The notes below the pieces were generated by a model. That model ran no database searches, was not told the origin of the DNA, and saw only the letters and a list, made by a program, of their open reading frames with translations. A DNA stretch of 64,000 nt from Paraflavisolibacter caeni. GTDB taxonomy: Bacteria > Bacteroidota > Bacteroidia > Chitinophagales > Chitinophagaceae. Shown here in pieces: positions 1 to 8,330 of the stretch; position 1 is the stretch's first letter, and the number at the start of each line of letters is the position of its first letter. The stretch covers positions 100,065 through 164,064 of the forward strand of contig NZ_JAOTIF010000013.1 in NCBI RefSeq assembly GCF_025628885.1. Direction: 5' to 3'. The position numbers were made by a program, and so were the translations under genes.

Positions 1-296
1 GCATCAAATAATACGACCTGACGTTCTACATATTGAACAAACCTGAAAAGCAGGTCAATACGTTCTCTTTCATTAGGAAGATTGGTATAGCGTTCGAAAA
101 AGTCTTCGATCACCTGCGCAGGACTTTTTTTCTTTCTATAACTTTCTTCGCAATGATTTAAAAGCAAAGAAAGTAAGATGCCCGTTTTTTCAATACGGTG
201 GAAAGGCAGGGAAGTAAACAAGCTGTTGAACAATTGAAACTTGATTCCAACCTTGTCTTTAAATTGTTGCAGCCCGCGTGATAGATGGTGCTCCAT
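1..296 (-). CDS. ppc: Phosphoenolpyruvate carboxylase, N-terminal fragment (cut by window edge)
   Basis: An open frame begins with ATG at 296 and runs off the left edge, giving the first 98 residues. The segment with FNSLFTSLPF, the following KTGILLSLLL and especially RFVQYVERQVVLFDA near residue 90 resembles the N-terminus of Bacteroidetes PEP carboxylases as I remember them; these are about 850-930 residues long, so most of the gene lies outside. The family enzyme carboxylates phosphoenolpyruvate to oxaloacetate in the cytoplasm, which feeds aspartate and so the thr pathway encoded next door; this link is inference. The gene is divergent from the thr operon, and the 297-655 stretch must hold both promoters. 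No catalytic residues are visible in this fragment, so the name rests on family resemblance only. Confidence 0.6.
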   Translation of the reverse strand, partial: MEHHLSRGLQQFKDKVGIKFQLFNSLFTSLPFHRIEKTGILLSLLLNHCEESYRKKKSPAQVIEDFFERYTNLPNERERIDLLFRFVQYVERQVVLFD

Positions 297-407
297 TAAA
301 TGCTTTGAGTTTTGATTCAGAAAAAAAGTTCAGATAGCAAGCAGTTAGCAAAATCGGGGTTGAAAGTACAGCAAACTCCATTTATTTTAAAATGTTTTTC
401 ATATTTC

Positions 408-437
408 TTGCTTAATTATTGAATAATCTCTATCTTG
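408..437 (+). promoter_or_regulatory. Candidate Bacteroidetes-type promoter of the thr operon
   Basis: TTG at 408-410 is followed after 20 bases by TATCTTG at 431-437, close to the Bacteroidetes sigma-A pattern (TTG, about 19 bases, TAnnTTTG). It lies about 50 bases upstream of the leader ATG at 487. The match is one base short of the -7 consensus, so this is a candidate only. Confidence 0.35.
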
Positions 438-486
438 CTGGCTCTTTTTACAGACCTTGACAATATATTCTAAAAATATTAAATCT

Positions 487-561
487 ATGTTAGTGATAGC
501 TTCCCCGGCTATTCTTACTGCTACAACAACTATTTTCACAACCCGCAAGGGTTGTCACTAA
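487..561 (+). CDS. Threonine/isoleucine-rich leader peptide of the thr operon
   Basis: A 24-codon frame starts with ATG at 487 and stops with TAA at 559-561, 94 bases before thrA. Threonine occupies codons 11, 13, 14, 15, 18 and 19, and isoleucine codons 4, 9 and 16, so six of nine consecutive codons (11-19) are Thr. The E. coli thr operon leader is likewise rich in Thr and Ile, the two end products made from this pathway, and ribosome stalling there controls attenuation. A perfect 7-bp hairpin (538-555) overlaps codons 18-23, right behind the Thr run, where a stalled ribosome would alter folding. By analogy this frame senses charged tRNA-Thr and tRNA-Ile. The composition and position are seen; the mechanism is inferred. 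Confidence 0.7.
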   Translation: MLVIASPAILTATTTIFTTRKGCH

Positions 562-640
562 TCATATTGTCATTTGGGCCCTAGGGCTTCGATTCCTGAA
601 AAAACATTTCTTTCTTCCTCATTCAGCCTGTAAGCTGAAT
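538..640 (+). promoter_or_regulatory. thr leader RNA structures (candidate attenuator region)
   Basis: Three potential foldbacks follow the Thr codons. The first pairs 538-544 with 549-555 (7 bp, GCAA loop). The second is the palindrome GCCCTAGGGC at 578-587. The third pairs 621-627 with 634-640 (7 bp, six-base loop), ending 15 bases before the thrA start. None is followed by a clean T-tract, so a classic intrinsic terminator is not evident; control could instead act by another termination mode or by exposing the thrA start. The last hairpin may occlude or position that start. Confidence 0.4.
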
Positions 641-655
641 AAAACTACATAATAA

Positions 656-3100
656 ATGCAAGTACTTAAATTTGGTGGCACCTCTGTTGCCAGTGCAGAA
701 AACATCAAAATTGTAACTGATATAGTAAAGCAGAGTGTTGCTAAAGATAAAACAGTAGTGGTTGTATCAGCTCTGGGTGGCGTTACAGACATGCTTCTCC
801 GCTGCGGCATTCAGGCAGCTTCCGGCGATCCGGATTACAAGAAAACATTGCAGGAACTGATTCAACGGCACCTGGTAACAGTAAAAGCCCTACTACCCAT
901 CACGCACCAAAGCAGCATTCTAAGTAAGGTAATGCAACAGTGCAACCAGATTGAAGACATTTGCAATGGCGTTTTCCTTTTAGGTGAACTATCACCCCGC
1001 ACTAAGGATAAAATTGTAAGCTTTGGTGAATTGATTTCATCACAGATCATTTCGGCCTACTGGTCGGCCTTGAGTATCGAGAATAATTGGAAAGATGCCA
1101 GGGAATTGATCATTACCGATTCCAACTTTACAAAAGCTACAGTGGACTTTGCTCAGACTGATAGCATCATTCAGCAATATTTTTCCAGCGAAAACGCTCA
1201 ACTTTTTATTGTTCCAGGCTTTATTGCCTCTGACTCCCATAAAAACACTACTACTTTAGGCAGAGGAGGTTCTGATTATACAGCAGCCATTATCGGAGCT
1301 GCAGTCAATGCGAAAGAAGTAGAAATATGGACTGATGTCTCTGGTATGATGACCGCCGACCCACGACTGGTGAGTAATGCAAAAGCTATTACAGAGATAT
1401 CTTATCATGAAGCAATGGAATTGTCACACTTAGGTGCCAAGGTCATTTATCCGCCTACGATACACCCTCTTTTGCTGAAAAACATTCCTGTTTGGGTTAA
1501 AAATACCTTTAAAGCAGAGGATCCAGGCACCGTTATCCGGGCTGATGCGCAACGTAATGGCAATATCATTCGAGGCATTTCAAGTATCAATAACATAGCG
1601 CTCATTAGCCTGGAAGGTAGCAGCATGGTGGGAATACCAGGTATTTCCAAACGCCTGTTTGAAGCATTGGGCAATCATTCAATAAACGTAATCCTGATTA
1701 CCCAGGCATCTTCCGAGCATTCCATATGTGTGGGGATCAATGAAAGTGACGCAGACCTGGCAGAAAAAGCAGTGAATCAAGCTTTTAGCTATGAAATAGA
1801 GACTGGGAAGGTAAACCCATTAAGTGTAGAAAAAAATCTTTCAATTGTAGCTCTTGTTGGTGATAATATGAGAAGTCACCCCGGAACCAGTGGCAAGATG
1901 TTTGGTGCCGTTGGCCGCAATGGGGTAAATGTTCGTGCCATTGCCCAGGGATCATCTGAACGGAATATCTCGGCAGTCGTAGCCACTGCAGATGTAAAGA
2001 AGGCTATCAACGTTTTACATGAAGAATTTTTCGAAACCACTTATAAACAGGTGAATCTCTTTGTTGTTGGTACAGGCAATGTTGGCAGCAAACTATTGTC
2101 ACAAATTGCCCAGCAGGTACAATATTTACAAGAGAACCTTCGCGTACAAATAAGAGTGGTGGGATTAGCGAACAGTAGAAAAATGATCTTCGATGAAGAA
2201 GGCATTGACCTGACCAGTTGGGCAGAAGAGTTAGCTGCTGGAGCTCCGATGACCCTCAGTGGATTTATACATGAAGCTCAAAACAGGAACCTTCGTAACT
2301 CTGTATTTGTAGATGTAACAGCAAATGAAGCTGTAGCAAAAGTTTACGACCAGCTGTTTGACAAAAGCATTTCTGTGGTAGCCTGCAATAAAATTGCCTG
2401 CTCCGCTCCTTATGTATACTATAAAAAATTAAAGGATCTGGCACGTGAGCATAATGCAGCGTTCCATTTTGAAACAAATGTGGGCGCCAGTCTTCCCATA
2501 ATAGGGACCCTTAATGACCTGCTGCGCAGCGGTGATGAAGTAAAAAGAATCCAGGCTGTTTTAAGTGGTACGCTCAATTTTGTATTTAATAATTACAATG
2601 CTACCCGCAGCTTTGCTGAAGTCGTGAGGCAGGCGCAGAAAGAAGGATATACTGAACCTGACCCAAGACTTGATTTAAGCGGTAAGGATGTAATGCGCAA
2701 GATCATGATTCTGGCCCGTGAAGCAGGAGAAGAAATTGAAATGGAAGATATTTCCAACACGCCTTTCATGCCTGAATCATGCATGCAGGGAAGTGTGGAA
2801 GACTTCTATAAAGAAATGGAAAAACAGGAAGCTCATTTCCAAGCCTTATACAAAGCAGCAGAAAAAGAAGGTAAGAAACTAAAGTTTGTGGCTCAGTATG
2901 AAAATGGCAAGGCATCGGTGGGCTTGCAACATATTGATCCACAGCACGACTTCTACCATTTGTATGGTAAAGACAATATCGTGCTGTTTTACACCAATCG
3001 CTATCCTGAACAACCAATGGTTGTAAAAGGAGCTGGCGCTGGCGCAGAAGTAACCGCTTCCGGCGTCTTTGCAGACATTATCAGGGCTGCAAGAATTTAA
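656..3100 (+). CDS. thrA: Bifunctional aspartokinase / homoserine dehydrogenase I
   Basis: This 814-residue fusion catalyses the first step (aspartate phosphorylation) and third step (aspartate semialdehyde to homoserine) of the aspartate pathway. Residues 1 to about 290 are the amino-acid kinase domain, opening with KFGGTSV at 5-11 and carrying the GRGGSDYTA nucleotide/aspartate motif. Two ACT-type regulatory regions follow (about 310-460). From about residue 465 the homoserine dehydrogenase domain starts with the Rossmann motif VVGTGNVGS and contains GTLNFV and the GYTEPDPRLDLSGKDV active-site stretch, with the catalytic lysine in SGKD. The length matches E. coli ThrA (about 820). It is the first large gene of thrABC, behind a Thr-rich leader. 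The ACT domains suggest threonine feedback inhibition, as in the family. Confidence 0.96.
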   Translation: MQVLKFGGTSVASAENIKIVTDIVKQSVAKDKTVVVVSALGGVTDMLLRCGIQAASGDPDYKKTLQELIQRHLVTVKALLPITHQSSILSKVMQQCNQIEDICNGVFLLGELSPRTKDKIVSFGELISSQIISAYWSALSIENNWKDARELIITDSNFTKATVDFAQTDSIIQQYFSSENAQLFIVPGFIASDSHKNTTTLGRGGSDYTAAIIGAAVNAKEVEIWTDVSGMMTADPRLVSNAKAITEISYHEAMELSHLGAKVIYPPTIHPLLLKNIPVWVKNTFKAEDPGTVIRADAQRNGNIIRGISSINNIALISLEGSSMVGIPGISKRLFEALGNHSINVILITQASSEHSICVGINESDADLAEKAVNQAFSYEIETGKVNPLSVEKNLSIVALVGDNMRSHPGTSGKMFGAVGRNGVNVRAIAQGSSERNISAVVATADVKKAINVLHEEFFETTYKQVNLFVVGTGNVGSKLLSQIAQQVQYLQENLRVQIRVVGLANSRKMIFDEEGIDLTSWAEELAAGAPMTLSGFIHEAQNRNLRNSVFVDVTANEAVAKVYDQLFDKSISVVACNKIACSAPYVYYKKLKDLAREHNAAFHFETNVGASLPIIGTLNDLLRSGDEVKRIQAVLSGTLNFVFNNYNATRSFAEVVRQAQKEGYTEPDPRLDLSGKDVMRKIMILAREAGEEIEMEDISNTPFMPESCMQGSVEDFYKEMEKQEAHFQALYKAAEKEGKKLKFVAQYENGKASVGLQHIDPQHDFYHLYGKDNIVLFYTNRYPEQPMVVKGAGAGAEVTASGVFADIIRAARI

Positions 3101-3105
3101 TTATA

Positions 3106-3145
3106 AGTAATGAGTGATGAGTTAGCTCACTCATTACTCATTTTT
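3106..3145 (+). terminator. Terminator-like hairpin between thrA and thrB
   Basis: Positions 3106-3117 pair perfectly with 3127-3138 (12 bp, nine-base loop), followed by CA and five T. It has the form of a weak intrinsic terminator inside the operon and could lower thrBC expression relative to thrA. The stem is AT-rich, so efficiency is uncertain. Confidence 0.5.
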
Positions 3146-3177
3146 CATTATTTATCACTCTTTAATTTATTCATATA

Positions 3178-4122
3178 GTGGTCAATTCAATAAAAGTCCA
3201 GGCTCCGGGTACTGTAGCCAATCTTGTATGTGGCTTTGATGTATTGGGTTTATGCCTGCATGAACCTTACGATATTATGGAAGTACAATTGCTTGACGAA
3301 CCTGTCATTAAAATTCAAAGTGCTGATGGCTATCCCCTGCCAACCGATCCACAACGTAATACCGCTGGTGCACCACTAGTGGAAATGGTAAAAGAACTGG
3401 ACAACTCTGTAGGCTTCGAGGTTATCATCCACAAACATATTAAACCAGGCAGTGGCATTGGTTCCAGTGCGGCCAGTGCAGCCGGGGCCGTAGTTGCAGC
3501 CAATATGCTCCTGGAAAATAAATTTTCAAAGGAAGACTTGGTACGCTTTGCCATGTTTGGCGAAAAAGTGGCTTCTGGTGTGAAACATGCCGACAATATT
3601 GCACCTTGTATCTACGGAGGCATTACACTTATCCGCTCGATTTTCCCCCTGGACATTGTAACCATTCCTGCTCCTGACTTATATGTAACTGTTGTACATC
3701 CACAGATTGAAGTAAAAACTGCAGATGCCCGCCAGATCTTACGCAAAGAAGTATTACTCAAAGATGCCATCAAGCAATGGGGTAATATCGCAGGCCTGGT
3801 GGCTGGTTTTATGAAGAATGATTTAGATCTGATAGGTCGCTCCCTGGAAGATGTAATTATTGAGCCTGTTCGCAGTATTTTAATTCCAGGCTTTGATGAA
3901 GTGAAAAGAAAATCTAAGGAAGCAGGTGCATTGGGAGGTGGTATCTCCGGATCTGGCCCTTCCATATTTATGCTCAGTAAAGAAAAATCAACTGCGCAGG
4001 CGGTAGCACAACTGATGAATGAAATATATGATCGCATTGGGTTGGATCGTCATACCTATGTGACCAAGATCAATCATCAGGGTGTTAGCCTCGCCCCTAC
4101 GCTTACTCCCAAGTCCGCCTAA
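3178..4122 (+). CDS. thrB: Homoserine kinase
   Basis: Homoserine kinase (314 residues, GHMP kinase superfamily) makes O-phosphohomoserine from homoserine and ATP. The N-terminal segment with VQAPGTVANLVCGFDVLG is the family opening, and the phosphate-binding loop is PGSGIGSSAASAAGAV at about residues 91-106; GGGISGSGPS near 250 is the third GHMP motif. The start is GTG at 3178; no closer ATG keeps the N-terminal motif intact. It follows thrA by 77 bases and precedes thrC by 112. The last residues (TPKSA) and the stop codon lie in a small palindromic repeat (4114-4128), so the C-terminal tail seems to have been altered by that element. Confidence 0.94.
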   Translation: MVNSIKVQAPGTVANLVCGFDVLGLCLHEPYDIMEVQLLDEPVIKIQSADGYPLPTDPQRNTAGAPLVEMVKELDNSVGFEVIIHKHIKPGSGIGSSAASAAGAVVAANMLLENKFSKEDLVRFAMFGEKVASGVKHADNIAPCIYGGITLIRSIFPLDIVTIPAPDLYVTVVHPQIEVKTADARQILRKEVLLKDAIKQWGNIAGLVAGFMKNDLDLIGRSLEDVIIEPVRSILIPGFDEVKRKSKEAGALGGGISGSGPSIFMLSKEKSTAQAVAQLMNEIYDRIGLDRHTYVTKINHQGVSLAPTLTPKSA

Positions 4123-4128
4123 GGCGGA
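4114..4128. repeat. Palindromic repeat TCCGCCT-A-AGGCGGA at the thrB stop codon
   Basis: A perfect 7-bp inverted repeat with a single central base. The thrB stop TAA is positions 4120-4122, inside it. Its core resembles the TCCGCC/GGCGGA-type cores in the longer elements at 18445 and 31843, which suggests a dispersed small palindromic family. Confidence 0.6.
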
Positions 4129-4234
4129 GAGTGTCAACGCACAGGGCCGGATCGCGACGAGGCATCCAAGCATGTGATCGCAAAAAGGTTTCCGTATATC
4201 AGTTTTCTATTCATTTTAAATTGTAAAAACTTAA

Positions 4235-5536
4235 ATGCTTTATTATAGTCTCAACAACCAGTCTCCAAAGGTTTCCTTCAGAGAAGCGACCATTGCTGGT
4301 CAGGCGCCAGACAAAGGATTGTATTTTCCAGAAGTCATTCCTTCAATTTCCCAAGATGTAATTCAAAATATCAACAGCTACTCTAAAGCGGAAATTGCAT
4401 TAAAAGTAATTCAGCCTTATGTAGGAGACACCATTCCGGAAGCTGTATTAAAACGCATTGTAGAAGAAACCATAGACTTTGAATTTCCACTGGTAAAAAT
4501 CAACGACAAAATAGATGCACTGGAATTATTTCATGGTCCTACCCTTGCATTCAAAGACGTAGGAGCCAGATTTATGAGCCGTTGCCTGGGTTATTTCGTA
4601 CAAGGACAAAATAAAAAGGTTACGGTACTTGTAGCTACCTCAGGAGATACGGGCGGTGCTGTTGCCAATGGTTTTTATGGCGTGGATGGCGTGGATGTAG
4701 TCATCCTTTACCCATCCGGAAAAGTGAGCAACATACAGGAATTACAGTTGACCACTTTAGGTAAAAACGTGACAGCCCTTGAGATCAATGGCCGATTTGA
4801 TGATTGCCAGAGAATGGTGAAACAGGCCTTCGCAGACCAGGAATTAACAAGTCAATTATTTTTAACCTCGGCTAACTCTATTAATGTCGCCCGCTGGCTT
4901 CCGCAACAATTCTATTACTTTTTTGCTTACCAGCAGTGGCAAGATAAAGGCAACCCGCCAGTCATCTGTGTTCCTAGTGGCAATTTCGGGAATATCTGCG
5001 CAGGCCTGATGGCTTATGCATCAGGATTACCAGTAAAACATTTTGTAGCTGCATGTAACGCTAACGACATTGTTCCTAGTTACCTGCAAACAGGCAACTA
5101 TCATCCAAAAGAAGCAGTAGCAACCTTATCGAATGCAATGGACGTGGGTAATCCAAGCAACTTTGTTCGTATACTGCAAATCTTCAATAATGAGTTTCAT
5201 ACATTGAAAGAAAAATTAAGCAGCTATAGTGTAACGGACGAAGAAACCGAACAAACCATAAGCGAGGTTTACAAGGAATTCAACTACTTACTAGATCCAC
5301 ATGGTGCTGTTGGCTACCTCTCTTTAGAGAGATATTTAAATGAGCATCCGGCACAAAAAGGTTATTTCCTGGAAACTGCCCACCCGGTTAAATTTCCAGA
5401 TGCAGTAGAACGCATATCCGGGCATAAAATAGAAGTGCCCCAATCAGTTCAGGGTTTGCTCTCGAAACAAAAAATCAGCATCTCCATGGAACCTGATTTT
5501 GATCAGCTGAAAGCCTATTTATTATCAACCCGTTGA
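4235..5536 (+). CDS. thrC: Threonine synthase
   Basis: Threonine synthase (433 residues) is a PLP enzyme converting O-phosphohomoserine to threonine, the last step of the operon's pathway. The N-terminal segment with YYSLNNQSPKVSFREA is typical of the ThrC N-terminal domain. The PLP lysine lies in GPTLAFKDVGARF (about residues 95-110), ATSGDTGGAVA is the phosphate/PLP-binding loop, and VPSGNFGNICAG is also conserved. The length fits the bacterial class of about 430-480 residues. It ends the thrABC operon and is followed by a strong terminator. Confidence 0.95.
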   Translation: MLYYSLNNQSPKVSFREATIAGQAPDKGLYFPEVIPSISQDVIQNINSYSKAEIALKVIQPYVGDTIPEAVLKRIVEETIDFEFPLVKINDKIDALELFHGPTLAFKDVGARFMSRCLGYFVQGQNKKVTVLVATSGDTGGAVANGFYGVDGVDVVILYPSGKVSNIQELQLTTLGKNVTALEINGRFDDCQRMVKQAFADQELTSQLFLTSANSINVARWLPQQFYYFFAYQQWQDKGNPPVICVPSGNFGNICAGLMAYASGLPVKHFVAACNANDIVPSYLQTGNYHPKEAVATLSNAMDVGNPSNFVRILQIFNNEFHTLKEKLSSYSVTDEETEQTISEVYKEFNYLLDPHGAVGYLSLERYLNEHPAQKGYFLETAHPVKFPDAVERISGHKIEVPQSVQGLLSKQKISISMEPDFDQLKAYLLSTR

Positions 5537-5550
5537 TCATACCAACTTTG

Positions 5551-5629
5551 CACACAGCGAAAAAGTAAACTTCGAAATAGCGAAATCTTCTTTATCGCTT
5601 TATGTAATATTTCGCTGTGTGTTTTTTTT
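5551..5629 (+). terminator. Intrinsic terminator of the thrABC operon
   Basis: Positions 5551-5561 (CACACAGCGAA) pair with 5611-5621, followed by a run of eight T. The long loop contains further partly self-complementary GCGAAA/TCGCTT segments. It begins 14 bases after the thrC stop. From here to the operator at 5849 (about 220 bases) I see no gene or structure. Confidence 0.8.
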
Positions 5630-5848
5630 AAACATTTGCTCGTCCTTGCTTCAATTTCCATATCTAACTTATATTCAACTACTTACAAGTATTTATTTTT
5701 AATACGGAAGGCATTCCTACCCTACTTATCGTCCCATTTCAATAGTAATGTTAGTTAGTGTTTGATACATAACTTTCACAATAAATAGCACTCTGCTCAC
5801 TTATACAACAACAATCGCACATTTGTACCTGTAGAACGGTCATTTTCT

Positions 5849-5864
5849 TGTGACTTTAGTCACA
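5849..5864. promoter_or_regulatory. CRP-type operator upstream of the CoA-disulfide reductase gene
   Basis: TGTGA (5849-5853), six bases, TCACA (5860-5864) is a perfect match to the classical CRP half-site pattern TGTGA-N6-TCACA. It is 50 bases upstream of the ATG at 5915. An imperfect -7-like TACTTTG lies at about 5888-5894; a start point just after it would put the operator centre near -41.5, the spacing of class II activators. The convergent neighbour (7601-8254) encodes a Crp/Fnr protein with matching recognition residues. Confidence 0.7.
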
Positions 5865-5914
5865 GCAGGCCGGATTTTTCTATACTTACTTTGTTGAAAA
5901 GTATATCATCAAAC

Positions 5915-7600
5915 ATGAAATATATCATTGTCGGTGCGGTTGCCGGAGGTGCCAGTACAGCTGCAAGATTGAGAAGATTGGATGAGAACGCAGAAATTGT
6001 CATTTTTGAGAAGGGAGCATACATCTCCTATGCCAATTGCGGATTGCCATATTATATAGGAGATATTATACAGGATCGGAACAAACTTTTTGTACAAACC
6101 GCGGCCAATTTCAATAAGCGGTTTAATGTTGATGTTCGGATAATGACAGAAGTCATTAATATTAACCCCTCTAAAAAAACAATTACTGCCCGTAACCAGC
6201 AAACAGGTGAAATATTCGACGAAGGCTATGACAAGCTTGTACTCGCGCCTGGTGCTGAACCAGTGCGGCCCCCATTACCAGGAATTGGGTTGGAGGGAAT
6301 CTTCACATTGCGCAATGTCACTGATACCGACTTCATCAAGAGTTATGTGCAAAAATATGCTTCAGGTAAAGCAGTGGTCATAGGTGCCGGATTCATTGGT
6401 CTGGAAATGGCAGAAAACCTGCAACACTCAGGACTCAATGTAAGTATCATAGAAATGGGTAAGCAGGTGCTTGCACCAATTGATTTTCCTCTGGCGGCAC
6501 TTGTACAACAACACATTCGCTCCAAAGGTGTCGATCTTCGTTTGAACACCTCAGTAAATGGCTTCAAAAAAGAAGATAGCGGTATCAAAGTTCTTTTGAG
6601 CAATGGAGAAGAGCTCTACACAAACATTGTTATTCTCTCTATTGGCGTCAAGCCTGATACAAAACTGGCTGCAAATGCGGGACTGAAACTGGGCCCTGCG
6701 AAAGGTATATTGGTAAATGAATACCTGCAAACATCTGATCCTGATATATACGCTGTAGGAGATGCCATTGAATTTTTAAATCCTATTACCGGATTATCGT
6801 CTAATACTTACCTGGCAGGTCCCGCCAATAAGCAAGGTCGTATTTGTGCCAATAACCTTGTTATGGGAAATGTGCAGCAATATAATGGATCTATCAATAC
6901 TGCCATTGTGAAAGTGTTTGATATGACAGTGGCAACAGCCGGAGTGCCTGTTAAACAATTAAAGAACAATAATATCGAGTATATAGCTTCCACTACACAC
7001 AGCGGATCTCATGCAGGCTATTTCCCTGGCGCTACCCAGATGAGCATTCAATTAGCTTTCGCGCCAAAGAGCGGCAGATTATTAAGCGCCCAAGTTGCAG
7101 GGTACAATGGAGTTGATAAACGCATGGACATACTAGCGTCTGTAATACAAAGGGGGGGCTCCATCTATGAATTGACAGAACTGGAACATGCATATGCACC
7201 ACCATTCTCTTCAGCCAAAGATCCGGTGAACATAGCAGGATTCGTAGCAGAGAATATACTGCAAGAACAGATGAATGTTGTTTATTGGGATGAATTCAAA
7301 GAAAAAGCCACTGATGCTTTTATCCTGGATGTTCGCACTCATAAGGAATTCGAAGCAGGAAGTATTGAAGGAGCAACCAATATTCCATTAGATGAATTAC
7401 GCAGCAGATTGGAAGAACTACCAAAAGGCAAAGCCATTTATATTTATTGCCAGGTAGGACTTAGAGGCTATCTCGCTTATAGGATATTAAAGCAAAAAGG
7501 GTTTGTAGATATTTACAATCTTTCAGGTGGTTATAAGTTATGGAATGCCTGTGCGGCCGAGCACCAAATAAACGCTCCAAAAATTAAAGCATTCGTATAA
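5915..7600 (+). CDS. CoA-disulfide reductase with C-terminal rhodanese domain
   Basis: A 561-residue FAD-dependent pyridine-nucleotide disulfide oxidoreductase fused to a rhodanese domain. The FAD site is GAVAGGASTAARLRR (7-21), the single redox cysteine is C42 in SYANCGLPYYIG, and VVIGAGFIGLEMAENL (about 154-170) is the NAD(P)H site; a GDA motif closes the FAD domain. The last 100 residues form a rhodanese domain with a CQVGLRG active-site loop. Known CoADR-rhodanese fusions reduce CoA disulfide, CoA persulfide or polysulfide. I choose ATG 5915, which places the FAD motif at the usual distance; an in-frame TTG at 5891 would add eight residues. The CRP-type site upstream and the adjacent Crp/Fnr gene suggest regulation by that protein. 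Exact substrate (CoA persulfide or polysulfide) is open. Confidence 0.88.
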   Translation: MKYIIVGAVAGGASTAARLRRLDENAEIVIFEKGAYISYANCGLPYYIGDIIQDRNKLFVQTAANFNKRFNVDVRIMTEVININPSKKTITARNQQTGEIFDEGYDKLVLAPGAEPVRPPLPGIGLEGIFTLRNVTDTDFIKSYVQKYASGKAVVIGAGFIGLEMAENLQHSGLNVSIIEMGKQVLAPIDFPLAALVQQHIRSKGVDLRLNTSVNGFKKEDSGIKVLLSNGEELYTNIVILSIGVKPDTKLAANAGLKLGPAKGILVNEYLQTSDPDIYAVGDAIEFLNPITGLSSNTYLAGPANKQGRICANNLVMGNVQQYNGSINTAIVKVFDMTVATAGVPVKQLKNNNIEYIASTTHSGSHAGYFPGATQMSIQLAFAPKSGRLLSAQVAGYNGVDKRMDILASVIQRGGSIYELTELEHAYAPPFSSAKDPVNIAGFVAENILQEQMNVVYWDEFKEKATDAFILDVRTHKEFEAGSIEGATNIPLDELRSRLEELPKGKAIYIYCQVGLRGYLAYRILKQKGFVDIYNLSGGYKLWNACAAEHQINAPKIKAFV

Positions 7601-8254
7601 TTACACCAGTACTTTATCCAGGCTAATGATCTCAACATAAGAACGATGAAGCTTAACAATGCCTTTATCAGCAAGTTTTTTCATTAGTCTGGAAATTACT
7701 TCCCTTGACGAGTTCAGCTCTTGTGCTATTTCTGTAAAAGGAATGGAAATAATATTACTTTTCTGCATATCCTGGTGTCTTTTCAGGTAAAAGACAAGAC
7801 GTTCATCCATATTCTGGAAAGCAATATGGTCGATGGTTTGCAACAATTCTTCAAAGCGTTCACGATAAGAACCTAAAACAAATTGGTACCAGCTTTTATA
7901 CTGAACCATCCATTGGTCCATATAAGGTAGTGGAATACTTAATAAAGTAGTATCTGCTACAGCTTTGGCCATTAACTCACTGGTCTCCTGTTTTGACGCA
8001 CATACCATTGACAATGCACAAGCTTTCCCCGCATCAAGGTAATACATGAAAAATTCGTTTCCCTCATCATCCTCCCGGTAAATCTTGACAAGACCATCCA
8101 CGATGATCATAGTGGACCGAATGTATTGACCCGTGCGCATCATTACTGTTCCCTCTTTAAATGTTTTGACTTCTCCAACCTTAACGATTGCAGCAACCAG
8201 GTCTTTCTCAAAAAAAGGAAATTTTTGTGTGATATATTGTTCAGTGAGGTTCAT
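7601..8254 (-). CDS. Crp/Fnr-family transcriptional regulator
   Basis: The 217-residue protein has an N-terminal cyclic-nucleotide-binding-type beta-barrel (about 15-125), a dimer helix and a C-terminal winged helix. In the recognition helix SSREVISRLM, R184, E185 and R189 align with E. coli CRP R180, E181 and R185, which read GTGA; this fits the TGTGA-N6-TCACA site at 5849. The phosphate-binding cassette of CRP (GEL...RS) is not conserved; instead there is C79-ALSMV-C85, so cAMP binding is unlikely and a thiol-based signal is possible. It abuts the CoADR-rhodanese gene tail to tail with no spacer and starts 76 bases after the upstream kinase gene, so it may be read through from that operon or have its own promoter. 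Confidence 0.88.
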   Translation of the reverse strand: MNLTEQYITQKFPFFEKDLVAAIVKVGEVKTFKEGTVMMRTGQYIRSTMIIVDGLVKIYREDDEGNEFFMYYLDAGKACALSMVCASKQETSELMAKAVADTTLLSIPLPYMDQWMVQYKSWYQFVLGSYRERFEELLQTIDHIAFQNMDERLVFYLKRHQDMQKSNIISIPFTEIAQELNSSREVISRLMKKLADKGIVKLHRSYVEIISLDKVLV

Positions 8255-8330
8255 TCCATAAAATTAGGAAATAAGCCTGATCCTAACTTTTGGATAATGC
8301 CAGAAATTGATTTCCGAACTATATCATTCA

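Noticed and set aside
619..810. Minus-strand frame over the thrA start
   Set aside because: Shadow of thrA and its leader; no known motif.
5891..5914. TTG start adding eight residues to the CoA-disulfide reductase
   Set aside because: The ATG at 5915 places the FAD motif at the normal N-terminal distance, and the added residues overlap the probable promoter.
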